A stretch of 37,836 bases of DNA from Accumulibacter sp. (GTDB lineage Bacteria > Pseudomonadota > Gammaproteobacteria > Burkholderiales > Rhodocyclaceae). Within the stretch, counting starts at the first letter, position 1; the number at the start of each line of letters is the position of its first letter. The notes under the pieces were generated by a model. That model was not told where the DNA came from. It saw nothing but the letters and a program-made list of their open reading frames with translations, and did not search any database. Positions 26,301 through 33,703 of this stretch are shown piece after piece. Position numbers and translations under genes: made by a program. The DNA is taken from assembly GCA_031266435.1 (NCBI GenBank), contig JAISAZ010000096.1, positions 1-37,836 of the forward strand, read 5' to 3'.

Positions 26301-27254
26301 GCCAGAAACAAGCTCACCGCGCGTTTGAAGCGCCTGACGCTGGCGTCCCCGTCGTCGGAAGGCGCGGCGGGGATCGATGCGTCGTCGTTCGAGGAGGAGT
26401 TGAAAAGCCTCCCGGACATGGAGATAGGAATCGAGGATTTCACCTTGGGAAGTCTCCGCTTCGGCAATCTGGACGTGCGGGCGAAGAATGGGGAGGGTTT
26501 GCTGGAATTCGACCGCATCCAGGTCAAAAACCCGGCGGCGGTTCTCACGGGGAACGCGGTGTGGCGCTATGGGAAGGAAGCCGGCGCGACGCGCCTCGAC
26601 TTTGTGCTCGACAGCCCCCACCTCGGAAGGCTTTTCAACCGAATGTCGTATCCAGAAATCGTGCGCGGCGGAAAAGCGCGGCTCGAAGGGCATCTTTCGT
26701 GGAAAGGCGCGCCGGTCTCGATCGACTACGCGTCGCTCAATGGAAAAATGGCGCTCGAAGCCGCCAGCGGGCAGTTCCTGAAAGTCGAACCCGGCGTCGG
26801 AAAACTGCTCGGTCTCGTCAGCCTGCAAAGCCTCCAGCGGCGGATCACGCTCGATTTCAGGGATATTTTCGGCGAGGGCTTCGCGTTCGACTCGATTTCC
26901 AGCGAGGTCGAAATCCACGACGGCATCCTGCGGACGGACAAGCTTACGATCGACGGCCCCTCGGCGCAGGCGATCATTCGCGGCGAAACCGACATCAAAC
27001 GCGAGACGCAGGCGCTCGACGTCAAGGTTTTGCCCGACCTGGGCGGAACGGCGGCGCTCGGCGTCGCCCTCGTCAACCCGCTCGCCGGGATCGCCACGCT
27101 TTTTGCGCATAAAATCATGCAAAACCCGCTCGATCAGATTTTCAGTCTTGACTACAAGGTCAATGGAACCTGGTCCGCGCCCGTTGTCGAAAAGGTTTCG
27201 GTAACGCCGCCACCCGATGCGTATTCGGAACCATCGGTCGCGCCGACGCCCTGA
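23391..27254 (+). CDS. yhdP: YhdP-family AsmA-like envelope protein
   Basis: YhdP-type proteins are large, inner-membrane-anchored, periplasm-spanning AsmA-like proteins implicated in phospholipid transport to the outer membrane. I favour the ATG at 23391 (1287 aa), giving MRKILRGVSLALVLLYFAFI, one transmembrane helix, then a long mainly beta periplasmic region. A GTG at 23325 would add 22 residues with no better ribosome site. Early conserved parts include LGEALKREVAVGQIRARWTG and ARVSWWSI. The C-terminal AsmA-like part includes LLGLVSLQSLQRRITLDFRD, FAFDSISSEVEIHDGILRTD and PLAGIATLFAHKIMQNPLDQ followed by a YKVNGTW ending, all typical of the family. The nitrilase gene follows after 10 bp. 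The yhdP-nitrilase order divergent from glnE is one I recall from betaproteobacteria. Confidence 0.92.
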   Translation: MRKILRGVSLALVLLYFAFITAVLALRYVVTPNVGAFRSDIERLLGEALKREVAVGQIRARWTGFAPGLILENVRVLDAEKKSALTLSYIEARVSWWSIPTTRLKLSLLDIGGARLHMGRDAQGRFFVAGIPVDAENSGGGFSDWLFRQGRIRFHGATLLWDDATRRAPTLELKDFNVELDNSGIRHRFGLTARPPETLASRLDVRGEFDGKDWNAPTGRVYVDLDHANLEALRPWAEFPVELPRGRGAARVWAGISEGRLQALTVDAALIDTSVRLGKGLPMLELSRLSGRIRLRRPASGFVFDAVGVELTTRPEKPNKALKIDPQDFHVEWKPGENEKVGSGRVTAERVDLGVLAALSEYIPLDEALRRRLRGEAPQGILSDVKARWDDGARASYSLKMAFDGLGKKAADGLPGFSGVSGTLDANEDGGTARLRSKGAVLELRKVFPDAAIAFDALDADLRWKKKGDLLETELLRAEFSSPDAAGEARGVYRYSGKNSGSIDMTATLSRADARAVWRYIPAVVNADARYWLRDSLLAGVSDGARLTLKGNLDDFPFLDPQKGVFLVTVKARDVTVDYGKDWPKITGIFADLRFEGNGMLIDAQRGRILGAKLEKTRVTIPDFDAPVSTLYVKGDVSGPTSEFLKFVEQSPVARKIDHFTEAMRATGNGRLNIDLSIPLDEKQLDDSKIAGIYSFQNNEVSIDPRFPPIKKAKGALRFSGNDLRIPEISGVLLGGPLKIQGGKQADGRVLVSFKGKVDTAGMRADSPRISEFFSGSTPYEGEVRIDGNDAEVSVKSSLAGLASSLPAPFAKSAEQEMPLFFERKLLPPDGGKKRSAGGAPPVARDQLRATLGDALSLRILRHERGKVFVPDSGALAVGLPLTEATDALNISFAHLDLDAWQSVLAPFVSSGSSPSHAFPARPVVFRTPKLTFLGKDYQDVRATISNSKDAWRVALDSDAASGELLWESGARNKLTARLKRLTLASPSSEGAAGIDASSFEEELKSLPDMEIGIEDFTLGSLRFGNLDVRAKNGEGLLEFDRIQVKNPAAVLTGNAVWRYGKEAGATRLDFVLDSPHLGRLFNRMSYPEIVRGGKARLEGHLSWKGAPVSIDYASLNGKMALEAASGQFLKVEPGVGKLLGLVSLQSLQRRITLDFRDIFGEGFAFDSISSEVEIHDGILRTDKLTIDGPSAQAIIRGETDIKRETQALDVKVLPDLGGTAALGVALVNPLAGIATLFAHKIMQNPLDQIFSLDYKVNGTWSAPVVEKVSVTPPPDAYSEPSVAPTP

Positions 27255-27264
27255 AGGAGAAGCA

Positions 27265-28119
27265 ATGACGAAATTCACGGATACCGCAAAAGCATCGGGG
27301 GCTTCAAACACCCCGCCGAAAAACGCGCGGCTCGCCGCCGTCCAGATGGTATCGACGCCGCGCGTCGATGAAAACCTCGCGACGGCAGGCGCCTTGATCG
27401 CCGAAGCGGTCGCACAGGGCGCCGAACTCGTCGCGCTCCCGGAATACTTCCCGATCATCGGGCGTCGCGAGCGCGACAAAATCAATGTGCGCGAGGAATT
27501 CGGCGCGGGGCCCATCCAGGATTTCCTGTCGAAAACCGCGGCGCGCCACGGAATCTGGCTCGTCGGCGGTTCGCTCCCCTTGACCGCGCCGTCGCCGGAC
27601 AAGGTGCTGAACGCCAGCCTCGTCTACGACCCGCAAGGCCGATGCGCGGCGCGTTACGACAAGATTCACCTGTTCGGTTTCCAGAAGGGCAAAGACCGCT
27701 ACAACGAGAGTGCGACGATTCAGGCCGGAACGTCCCCGATGGCCTTCGATTCACCTTTTGGCCGTGTCGGCGTCACGATTTGCTACGACCTGCGCTTCCC
27801 CGAACTCTACCGCGCGCTCGGCGTCGTCGACCTGAACGTGATCCCTTCGGCCTTCACCGAAGTCACCGGGCGCGCGCACTGGGAAATTCTCATGCGCGCC
27901 CGCGCCGTCGAAAACCAGTGCTACGTCCTGGCCGTCGCGCAGGGCGGCGTCCACGAGAACGGCAGGGAAACGCACGGCAACAGCATGATCATTGACCCGT
28001 GGGGTGACGTTTTGGTCCGCCTCGAAAAAGGTCCCGGCGTGATCGTCGGGACGATGGACCACGCGCGCATCGCCGAGGTGCGCGAGAGTCTTCCCGCGCT
28101 CAAACACCGCGCGCTCTGA
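27265..28119 (+). CDS. Nitrilase-superfamily amidase (Nit1 / deaminated glutathione amidase-like)
   Basis: This is a cytoplasmic carbon-nitrogen hydrolase (284 aa). AAGGAG (27254-27259) precedes the ATG at 27265 and overlaps the yhdP stop by one base. The Glu-Lys-Cys triad is complete: E60 in LVALPEYFP, K133 in RYDKIHLFGF and C173 in VTICYDLRFPELYR. IPSAFTEVTGRAHWEILMRA and the NSMIIDPWGDVL ending match the Nit1/YbeM-type branch, whose members repair deaminated glutathione. An omega-amidase activity is also possible. The N-terminal 20 residues (MTKFTDTAKASGASNTPPKN) are polar and extra. It is probably co-transcribed with yhdP and may continue into the kinase gene 24 bp downstream. Confidence 0.92.
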   Translation: MTKFTDTAKASGASNTPPKNARLAAVQMVSTPRVDENLATAGALIAEAVAQGAELVALPEYFPIIGRRERDKINVREEFGAGPIQDFLSKTAARHGIWLVGGSLPLTAPSPDKVLNASLVYDPQGRCAARYDKIHLFGFQKGKDRYNESATIQAGTSPMAFDSPFGRVGVTICYDLRFPELYRALGVVDLNVIPSAFTEVTGRAHWEILMRARAVENQCYVLAVAQGGVHENGRETHGNSMIIDPWGDVLVRLEKGPGVIVGTMDHARIAEVRESLPALKHRAL

Positions 28120-28143
28120 AGTTCCGGGAAGACGCGCAGTCGC

Positions 28144-29643
28144 ATGTCTTCGACGTTTTCGCTTGCGGATCTGGCGAACTCCGGGCGGAACCCCGCGCTT
28201 CCGTTCGAACTCGTATTACCGGGCGGCGGCACATTGCGCATCGAGCGCCTCCTGCGCGTCCTGCCGGGGCGGCGTTACGTCGGCGTCGGCGTCTGGAAGA
28301 AACACGGCGTCGAACGCCAAGTGCTCGCCAAACTCATCGTCGGCGCAAAAGCGGAACGCGATTTGGCGCGTGAAAAGCGCGGGAGCGCGCTGCTTGCCGA
28401 ACAAGGCATGGATACGCCGGCGCTTTTGGAGGATTTTTTTTCGGCGGGAGAGGGTGGCGGAGTGCTGTTCGAGTATCTCGAAGGGGCGCAAAGCTTGGGT
28501 GAACGCTGGAAAGAGTGCGAAAGCGCCTCCGACGGGGACGAAGTGCGGACGCGCATCGTATACGACGCGCTACGCGCCGTCGCCGCCCTTCACCTCAAGG
28601 GACTCTGGCAGGAGGATCTGCACCCGGACAACCTGCTTTACCAGGGGGGGCGCCTCCGCCTCGTCGACGCCGGCGGCATCCGCGCGGAAACGCCCGGTCT
28701 GCCTCTCGACCCCGAAAAGGTGCTCGAAAACCTCGGTGTTTTTTTTGCGCAACTGCCTTCAAAGATTGAGGCGTCGCTGCAAAAATGGCTCGAGGTGTAT
28801 GCAAAAATCAATCCGTCGTGCCGCGCGCGCCTCGACCTCCGCGCGCTACGCGCGTCGATCGACCGAGCGAGGCGGCGCCGCATCCGCGACTTCCTGAAAA
28901 AAACGCGGCGCGATTGCAGCCTCTTTCGCGTGGAAAAAAGCGGGCCTTTCGGCGCTTTCGGGTTTTGCGCCGTGCGCCGCGACGATGCCGACGCGCTGGC
29001 GCGGATTCTCGCGGATCCCGACGCCTTCATCGCGCGGGGCCATATCTACAAGACGGGCGGGACGGCAACGGTCGCGCGCGTCGAAGACGGAGGGCGCGCC
29101 TTCGTCGTCAAACGTTACAACATCAAGAACTTCAGGCATTGGATCGGACGCTTTTGGCGGCCCAGCCGGGCATCGACCTCGTGGCGCGAAGGCAACCGCC
29201 TCGTGGCGCTGGGTATTCCCACAGCAAAACCGATGGCGATGATCGAACGCCGCTGGCTGGGACTGCGCGGTACGGCTTTTCTGATTACCGAATGCCTCGA
29301 AGGCCGCGATATAATGGCGTGTTTTCGTGACGAGCCGGCTGCGGGGGCGCCGGCTTTAGAGGTCGGCGTTTGCGCGTTGCGCGAGCTTTTCGCCGCGCTA
29401 CGGCGAGAGCGCATCGCTCACGGTGATTTCAAAGGCAGTAACCTGATCTGGCAAGGGGGGGAAACGCGCGGTTCCTGGGCGCTGATCGACCTCGACGCGA
29501 TGCGCGTAGTCGCGAGCGCGTCCGGTTTTGCGCGCGCGACGGCGCGCGACCGCGACCGCCTCCTGCGCAACTGGCCGGAAGACAGCCCGCTGTTTCGCGC
29601 GCTGAACGAATCGATTCCGCCCAATGCGGACGAAGAAAATTAA
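28144..29643 (+). CDS. Tandem double-domain LPS kinase-like protein (InaA/WaaP family)
   Basis: The 499-residue protein contains two kinase-like domains of the Kdo/WaaP/InaA type that phosphorylate LPS core sugars. Domain 1 (about 30-210) has an ATP-lysine region QVLAKLIVGAKAERDLAREK, the catalytic loop WQEDLHPDNLLYQ (D158, N163) and RLRLVDAGGI. Domain 2 (about 265-490) has RAFVVKRYNIKNFRHWIGRF, the catalytic loop AHGDFKGSNLIWQ (D428, N433) and WALIDLDAMRVV. Both loops keep the Asp and Asn, so both may be active, or one may be regulatory. A fusion of two complete domains is less usual than a single-domain gene. No transmembrane segment is seen, so it is cytoplasmic or peripheral. It lies 12 bp before the carbamoyltransferase gene, pointing to a shared surface-glycan pathway. 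The start has only a weak ribosome site. Confidence 0.82.
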   Translation: MSSTFSLADLANSGRNPALPFELVLPGGGTLRIERLLRVLPGRRYVGVGVWKKHGVERQVLAKLIVGAKAERDLAREKRGSALLAEQGMDTPALLEDFFSAGEGGGVLFEYLEGAQSLGERWKECESASDGDEVRTRIVYDALRAVAALHLKGLWQEDLHPDNLLYQGGRLRLVDAGGIRAETPGLPLDPEKVLENLGVFFAQLPSKIEASLQKWLEVYAKINPSCRARLDLRALRASIDRARRRRIRDFLKKTRRDCSLFRVEKSGPFGAFGFCAVRRDDADALARILADPDAFIARGHIYKTGGTATVARVEDGGRAFVVKRYNIKNFRHWIGRFWRPSRASTSWREGNRLVALGIPTAKPMAMIERRWLGLRGTAFLITECLEGRDIMACFRDEPAAGAPALEVGVCALRELFAALRRERIAHGDFKGSNLIWQGGETRGSWALIDLDAMRVVASASGFARATARDRDRLLRNWPEDSPLFRALNESIPPNADEEN

Positions 29644-29655
29644 GGAAGTTTTTCA

Positions 29656-31386
29656 ATGGCGCTCAAAATTCTCGGACTGTCCGGCGCGGTCAGCCACGAC
29701 CCTTCCGCCGCGCTGTACATCGGCGGGAAGCTGGTCGCTGCCGCCGAAGAAGAGCGCTTTGTCCGCGACAAGCACGCGAAAAACCGGATGCCCTACGAGG
29801 CGGCAAAATTCTGTCTGAATCAAGCGGGAATCAAACCCATCGACGTCGACGCCGTCGCGATTCCCTTTGCTCCGGTCAGCCTGTTCGGCAAGGCGCGCTG
29901 GCATTACGCGCGGCGTTACCTCTACGCGCCCGAACGCGCAATCGACGCGATTCTGACGGGAAACCGGCGCTACTGGCGCTATCGCGGGCGTATCGAATGG
30001 TGCCTCCAGCAACTGGGTTTCGACCCCGGAGCGATCGTGATCGAACCTGTCGAACACCACCTCGCGCACGCGGCGAGCGCCTACCTTTGTTCGGGCTTCA
30101 CGGAAAAGACGGCGATCGTCGGCATCGACGGAAAAGGCGAATACGCGACGACGTTTTTCGGCTGGGGCGAAAACGGGAAAATCCACAAGATCAAGGAATT
30201 CTACGACCCGGAGTCGCTCGGAGGACTCTACGGTGCGCTGACTGAATACCTCGGCTTCGACATGCTCGACGGGGAATTCAAGGTCATGGGAATGGCGCCC
30301 TTCGGCGACGCGACGCGCCACGACTTTTCACGTCTGGCGCGCTTTGAAAGCGGCGAGTTGGTCGTCAATACCGATTACGTCAACGTCGTCGGACTCAAGC
30401 GCTACAAGGAAAAGGGCAAGGGTTATTACTTTTCGCCAAAGCTCGTCGAATGGCTCGGCCCCAGGCGCGAGGGCGACGTCGCGGATGAGCCTTACGTTCA
30501 TTATGCCGCAAGCGTACAGGCGCTCTTTGAAAAACTCTCGCTCGAGATGATCGAGTATTACTTGGGCGACATCATCCGCGAGACCGGGAAAATCGCCTTT
30601 GCCGGCGGCTGCGCGCTGAACGTCAAGCTGAACCAGCGCATCATCGCACGACCCGACGTGAAAGAACTCTTCGTCCAGCCCGCCGCGAGCGACGCCGGGA
30701 CCGCCGTCGGCGCGGCGGCTTACGTTTCGCAGCGGCGCGGCGTTTCGGTCGAAAAAATGGAGCACGTCTACCTCGGCCCCGAATACAGCAACGAAGATGT
30801 CATCGCCGCGTGCGCGCGCCATACCTCAAGACCCCGGTGGAAAAAACTCGACAAGGTGCCCGAATACGTCGCGGAACTGCTCGCGCAAGGTTCCCCCGTC
30901 GCGTGGTTTCAGGGGCGTATGGAATTCGGCCCGCGCGCGCTCGGCGCCCGCTCGATTCTCGGCTGCCCGAGCGTTCCGGGGGTCGCCGACCGGATCAACG
31001 CGCAGATCAAGTTCCGCGAGCGCTGGCGACCCTTCTGCCCGTCGATGCTCGACACCGTCGGCCCGCAAATGTTCGGCGAATCGCACCCCGCGCCCTTCAT
31101 GACCTTTACCTTCGACGTCAAGGAAGAGTGGAAAAAGCGCGTCCCGGAAGTCGTCCACGAAGACGGCACCTCGCGCGCGCAGGTTCTGCGGCGCGAATTC
31201 AACCCGCGTTACTACGATCTGATGAAGGCGCTGGAAAAACGCACCGGCAACGGCGTCGTCCTCAATACCTCGCTGAACCGGCGCGGCGAACCGATGATCT
31301 GTTCCCCAGACGACGCATTGGCGATGTTCTACGGCTCCGACCTCGAGTATCTCGTCATGCAGGATATTCTGGTGGAAAAGAAGTGA
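29656..31386 (+). CDS. Carbamoyltransferase (NodU/CmcH/TobZ family)
   Basis: This enzyme transfers a carbamoyl group from carbamoyl phosphate to a hydroxyl of a sugar or natural product. It probably decorates LPS or a glycan here. At 576 aa it has the full two-domain form: an N-terminal Kae1-like domain (HDPSAALYIGGK at 14-25, EEERFVRDKHAKNR, metal-binding HHLAHAASAY at 134-143, EFKVMGMAPFGDA, AFAGGCALNVKLNQRI) and the C-terminal YrdC-like part (GRMEFGPRALGARS from 420, KFRERWRPFCPS, NTSLNRRGEPMIC). AGGAAG precedes the ATG at 29656. The last 96 bases are about 83% identical to a relic at 33605-33703, showing that a paralogue once lay downstream. The 143-bp repeat array starts at its stop codon. 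Confidence 0.94.
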   Translation: MALKILGLSGAVSHDPSAALYIGGKLVAAAEEERFVRDKHAKNRMPYEAAKFCLNQAGIKPIDVDAVAIPFAPVSLFGKARWHYARRYLYAPERAIDAILTGNRRYWRYRGRIEWCLQQLGFDPGAIVIEPVEHHLAHAASAYLCSGFTEKTAIVGIDGKGEYATTFFGWGENGKIHKIKEFYDPESLGGLYGALTEYLGFDMLDGEFKVMGMAPFGDATRHDFSRLARFESGELVVNTDYVNVVGLKRYKEKGKGYYFSPKLVEWLGPRREGDVADEPYVHYAASVQALFEKLSLEMIEYYLGDIIRETGKIAFAGGCALNVKLNQRIIARPDVKELFVQPAASDAGTAVGAAAYVSQRRGVSVEKMEHVYLGPEYSNEDVIAACARHTSRPRWKKLDKVPEYVAELLAQGSPVAWFQGRMEFGPRALGARSILGCPSVPGVADRINAQIKFRERWRPFCPSMLDTVGPQMFGESHPAPFMTFTFDVKEEWKKRVPEVVHEDGTSRAQVLRREFNPRYYDLMKALEKRTGNGVVLNTSLNRRGEPMICSPDDALAMFYGSDLEYLVMQDILVEKK

Positions 31387-31785
31387 GGCGAGTGTACGAG
31401 TTTATTATCTATCGCTTCGGATAATAAACGGCAAATGACGAAAAATATAAATGAAATCAATGGGTTGTAAAAAGTTTATTATCTCGGCACGGAAAACCGG
31501 CGATCTGCTCGCCCAGCGCCGCTGGAGAAACGAGTGCAGCGGGTTTATTATCCATCGCTCTGGATAATAAACGGCGAATGACGAAAAATATTAATGGGAT
31601 CAATGAGTTGTAAAAAGTTTATTATCTCGGCGCTACGAGTTGGCGATTCGCTCGCCCAGCATCGCTGGAGAAACGGGTGCAGTGGGTTTATTATCCATCG
31701 CTCTGGATAATAAACGGCGAATGACGAAAAATATAAATGGAATCAATGAGTTGTAAAAAGTTTATTATCTCGGCACGGAAAACAG
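31387..31785. repeat. 143-bp tandem repeat array, upstream block (three units)
   Basis: Three units with exact 143-bp spacing. Each unit has a palindrome GTTTATTATC, ten bases, GATAATAAAC (31400-31429, 31543-31572, 31686-31715). A solo GTTTATTATC preceded by GTTGTAAAAA follows 74 bp later (31474-31483, 31617-31626, 31760-31769). A linker of 59 bp with the core CTCGCCCAGC..CGCTGGAGAAACG separates units 1-2 and 2-3. The third unit is cut in its linker and followed by heptad repeats. In the first unit, similarity to the regulator's 3' end begins at the carbamoyltransferase stop (TGAGGCGAGTG, 11 identical bases). Spacers are not unique, so this is not a CRISPR array. Confidence 0.93.
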
Positions 31786-31798
31786 ACGCCCTGTTCGT

Positions 31799-31833
31799 CT
31801 GTTTCCTGTCTCCTGTTTCCTGTCTCCTGATCG
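31799..31833. repeat. Heptad tandem repeats before the regulator gene
   Basis: Five 7-bp units CTGTTTC, CTGTCTC, CTGTTTC, CTGTCTC, CTGATCG. This is the same repeat class as at 3461, 8884, 14072, 22919 and 23231. It interrupts the third 143-bp unit. Confidence 0.8.
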
Positions 31834-31894
31834 CCGGACGGCTGAAGATGATCTCCGTGCTTCGGACAGCTTCGAGGCGAGGGGGACTTGCGCC

Positions 31895-33436
31895 ATGACG
31901 GGCAAAGCGCGGGAATTCACTTCGGATCAAGGGGAATGCCCCCTGAATGTCGCCCTGTACGGCAAGGAAACACAAATTCTGGAGATGAAGCGCGTTTCCG
32001 GAAAAATGGTCGGCAAGGCTCTGGAAACCGTATGTGCTTTTGCCAACACGCTGGGCGGTCATTTATTCCTCGGCGTGGAAGACGCGCAAAAGGCGCGAGG
32101 CAAGGATCGCTTGTACGGCATCGATGAAAATCCAGAGGCTGTCGATGAACTTCTACGCAAATTGGAAACGCAATTCCAGCCGAAAATAGAAGGAATCCTT
32201 ATTGAACGTATTTCCTGCGTATTGCGTGATGGTCAACCGGGAAACCTTCTTCTGCTTTATGTCCCGCGAAGCGACAAGGTACACTCCGTTGTCGGCGATG
32301 GGACTTGGACACGCGGCGAGGCCAGCAACCGCGAAATGACCGTCGACGAAATCGTCGATCTTTCCTATCAGCGCGGTGTGCGTAGCGCGGAATCCGAGCC
32401 GGTGGAAGTGGATTTCGATTTGCTGAAAACGGACGCGTGGCGCCTGTTTTTGCGTGGAAGAAGTTTGTCGGATACCGGTATCCCGGATCAATTTTACCGC
32501 ATCGGGCTTGCCCAGAAGATCGGTAGCGAATTGCGCCCCGTTCGCGCCGCCGTGCTGCTGTTCGCGGACTATCCGGGAGCCTTGCTGGCGGCAAGCCAGA
32601 CGCGCGCCGACGTCAGAGTGTTTCATTTCCGAGGGAACGCGATCGGCGCGAGTGAAGTTCCAAACCTCATCAAACCGCCGAAGACTCTGTCCGGCCCGAT
32701 TTACCAGTTGATCGCGCAAACGCATGCTTACGTGCTCGACTCCCTGACCGAAGGGCTGACTCTGGCGGCATCGGGATTCAAAACGCTACACCGTTACCCG
32801 GAACGCGTCATTCGGGAAGCCATTACCAATGCGCTGATTCACCGCGATTATCGTTTGAATCAGGATGTGCATATCCGAATTTTCGATAACCGGATTGAAA
32901 TTGTCAGCCCCGGTTTGTTCCCTGGCCGGATCTCGGCGGCGACGATTCAAAACGCGGGTTCCTTTGCGCGCAATCCGCTGATTGCCAGACATTTGCGCGA
33001 ATTTCCAGAACCTCCCAACGTCGACGCCGGAGAAGGCGTGCGTATGATGTTTCATCTCATGCAGGTTGGAAATCTTTACCCTCCTCAGTACCGGGAGTTT
33101 CGCAACCAAACGCAACAAACCATCACCGTCACCCTGCTGAACGAGGAGCGCCCGCCCGTTTGGACACAAGTCAGCGACTGGATAGACCGAAACGGCCCCA
33201 TCGGCAACGGCGATCTTCGCCAGATTGCCGGACTGGACACGCTCAGTGCCTCAAAACTGCTCAAGCGTTGGGTCGAGCAGGGACTCCTAGAACACAACGC
33301 CACCCAAGGCAAGCGTAACCGGGTTTACTACAAACCCAGCGTCACTGATGAGGCGAGTGCAAGGCGTTTATTATCTACTGCTTCGGATAATAAACGGGGA
33401 AAAACTGAAAACAAAAATGAAATCAATGAGTTGTAA
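31895..33436 (+). CDS. AlbA_2 (Schlafen-type) ATP-binding transcriptional regulator-like protein
   Basis: The 513-residue protein has the COG2865 layout. An N-terminal AlbA_2/Schlafen domain (about 20-130) carries ETQILEMKRV and CAFANTLGGHLFLGVEDA. A middle GHKL-like ATPase region (about 295-400) has RVIREAITNALIHRDYRLNQ, IRIFDNRIEIVSPGLFPGRI and EGVRMMFHLM. A C-terminal winged helix (about 425-490) has NGDLRQIAGLDTLSASKLLK. AGGGGGA precedes the ATG at 31895. The last 24 or so codons (from RRLLSTASDNKR to NEINEL) are encoded by a copy of the flanking 143-bp repeat, palindrome included. Base composition is lower in GC than the polysaccharide genes on its left. Related proteins are called regulators or found in defence-like islands; the DNA target and effector are unknown. 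I infer the repeats may be its binding sites. Confidence 0.85.
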   Translation: MTGKAREFTSDQGECPLNVALYGKETQILEMKRVSGKMVGKALETVCAFANTLGGHLFLGVEDAQKARGKDRLYGIDENPEAVDELLRKLETQFQPKIEGILIERISCVLRDGQPGNLLLLYVPRSDKVHSVVGDGTWTRGEASNREMTVDEIVDLSYQRGVRSAESEPVEVDFDLLKTDAWRLFLRGRSLSDTGIPDQFYRIGLAQKIGSELRPVRAAVLLFADYPGALLAASQTRADVRVFHFRGNAIGASEVPNLIKPPKTLSGPIYQLIAQTHAYVLDSLTEGLTLAASGFKTLHRYPERVIREAITNALIHRDYRLNQDVHIRIFDNRIEIVSPGLFPGRISAATIQNAGSFARNPLIARHLREFPEPPNVDAGEGVRMMFHLMQVGNLYPPQYREFRNQTQQTITVTLLNEERPPVWTQVSDWIDRNGPIGNGDLRQIAGLDTLSASKLLKRWVEQGLLEHNATQGKRNRVYYKPSVTDEASARRLLSTASDNKRGKTENKNEINEL

Positions 33437-33598
33437 AAAGTTTATTATCTTGGCGCTACGAGTTGGCGATTCGCTTGCCCAGCGTCGCGGACGAGGCGGG
33501 TATGGCGGGTTTATTATCCATCGCTCTGGATAATAAACGGCGAATGACGAAAAATATAAATGGAATCAATGAGTTGTAAAAAGTTTATTATCTCGGGA
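33365..33598. repeat. 143-bp repeat array, downstream block (two units, first inside the regulator gene)
   Basis: Palindromes GTTTATTATC-N10-GATAATAAAC lie at 33365-33394 and 33509-33538 (144 bp apart). Solo decamers lie at 33440-33449 and 33583-33592, and a linker containing GCTACGAGTTGGCGATTCGC sits between them. The first palindrome is coding (…LLSTASDNKR…) and the regulator stop TAA falls in GAGTTGTAA just before the solo decamer. The last unit ends at CTCGGGACGGCGA, directly before the carbamoyltransferase relic. Confidence 0.93.
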
Positions 33599-33604
33599 CG
33601 GCGA

Positions 33605-33703
33605 CCGATGCTCTGTTCGGCGAATGACGCTTTGGCGATGTTCTATGGCTTCGACCTCGACTACCTCGTCCTGCAGGATATTCTGGTGAATAGGGACAAA
33701 TGA
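33605..33703 (+). pseudogene. Relic of a second carbamoyltransferase gene (last 33 codons)
   Basis: Read in frame, this gives PMLCSANDALAMFYGFDLDY followed by LVLQDILVNRDK and TGA. It aligns with the end of the intact carbamoyltransferase (PMICSPDDALAMFYGSDLEY, LVMQDILVEKK). By hand 75 of the first 90 bases match, with many changes silent. The divergence fits an old paralogue better than a fresh duplication. Its TGA overlaps the ATG of the next glycosyltransferase (ATGA at 33700-33703), so the ancestral operon order carbamoyltransferase 2 - glycosyltransferase is still visible. The upstream part has been replaced by the regulator and repeats. Confidence 0.88.

Noticed and set aside
31387..33598. 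CRISPR-like array of regularly spaced repeats
   Set aside because: The sequences between the palindromes are themselves repeated, the unit is 143 bp, and no cas gene is present.
31291..33703. Site-specific integration with duplicated attachment site (both carbamoyltransferase ends as attL and attR)
   Set aside because: The two ends are only about 83% identical with many silent changes, and there is no integrase gene. An old paralogue fits better.
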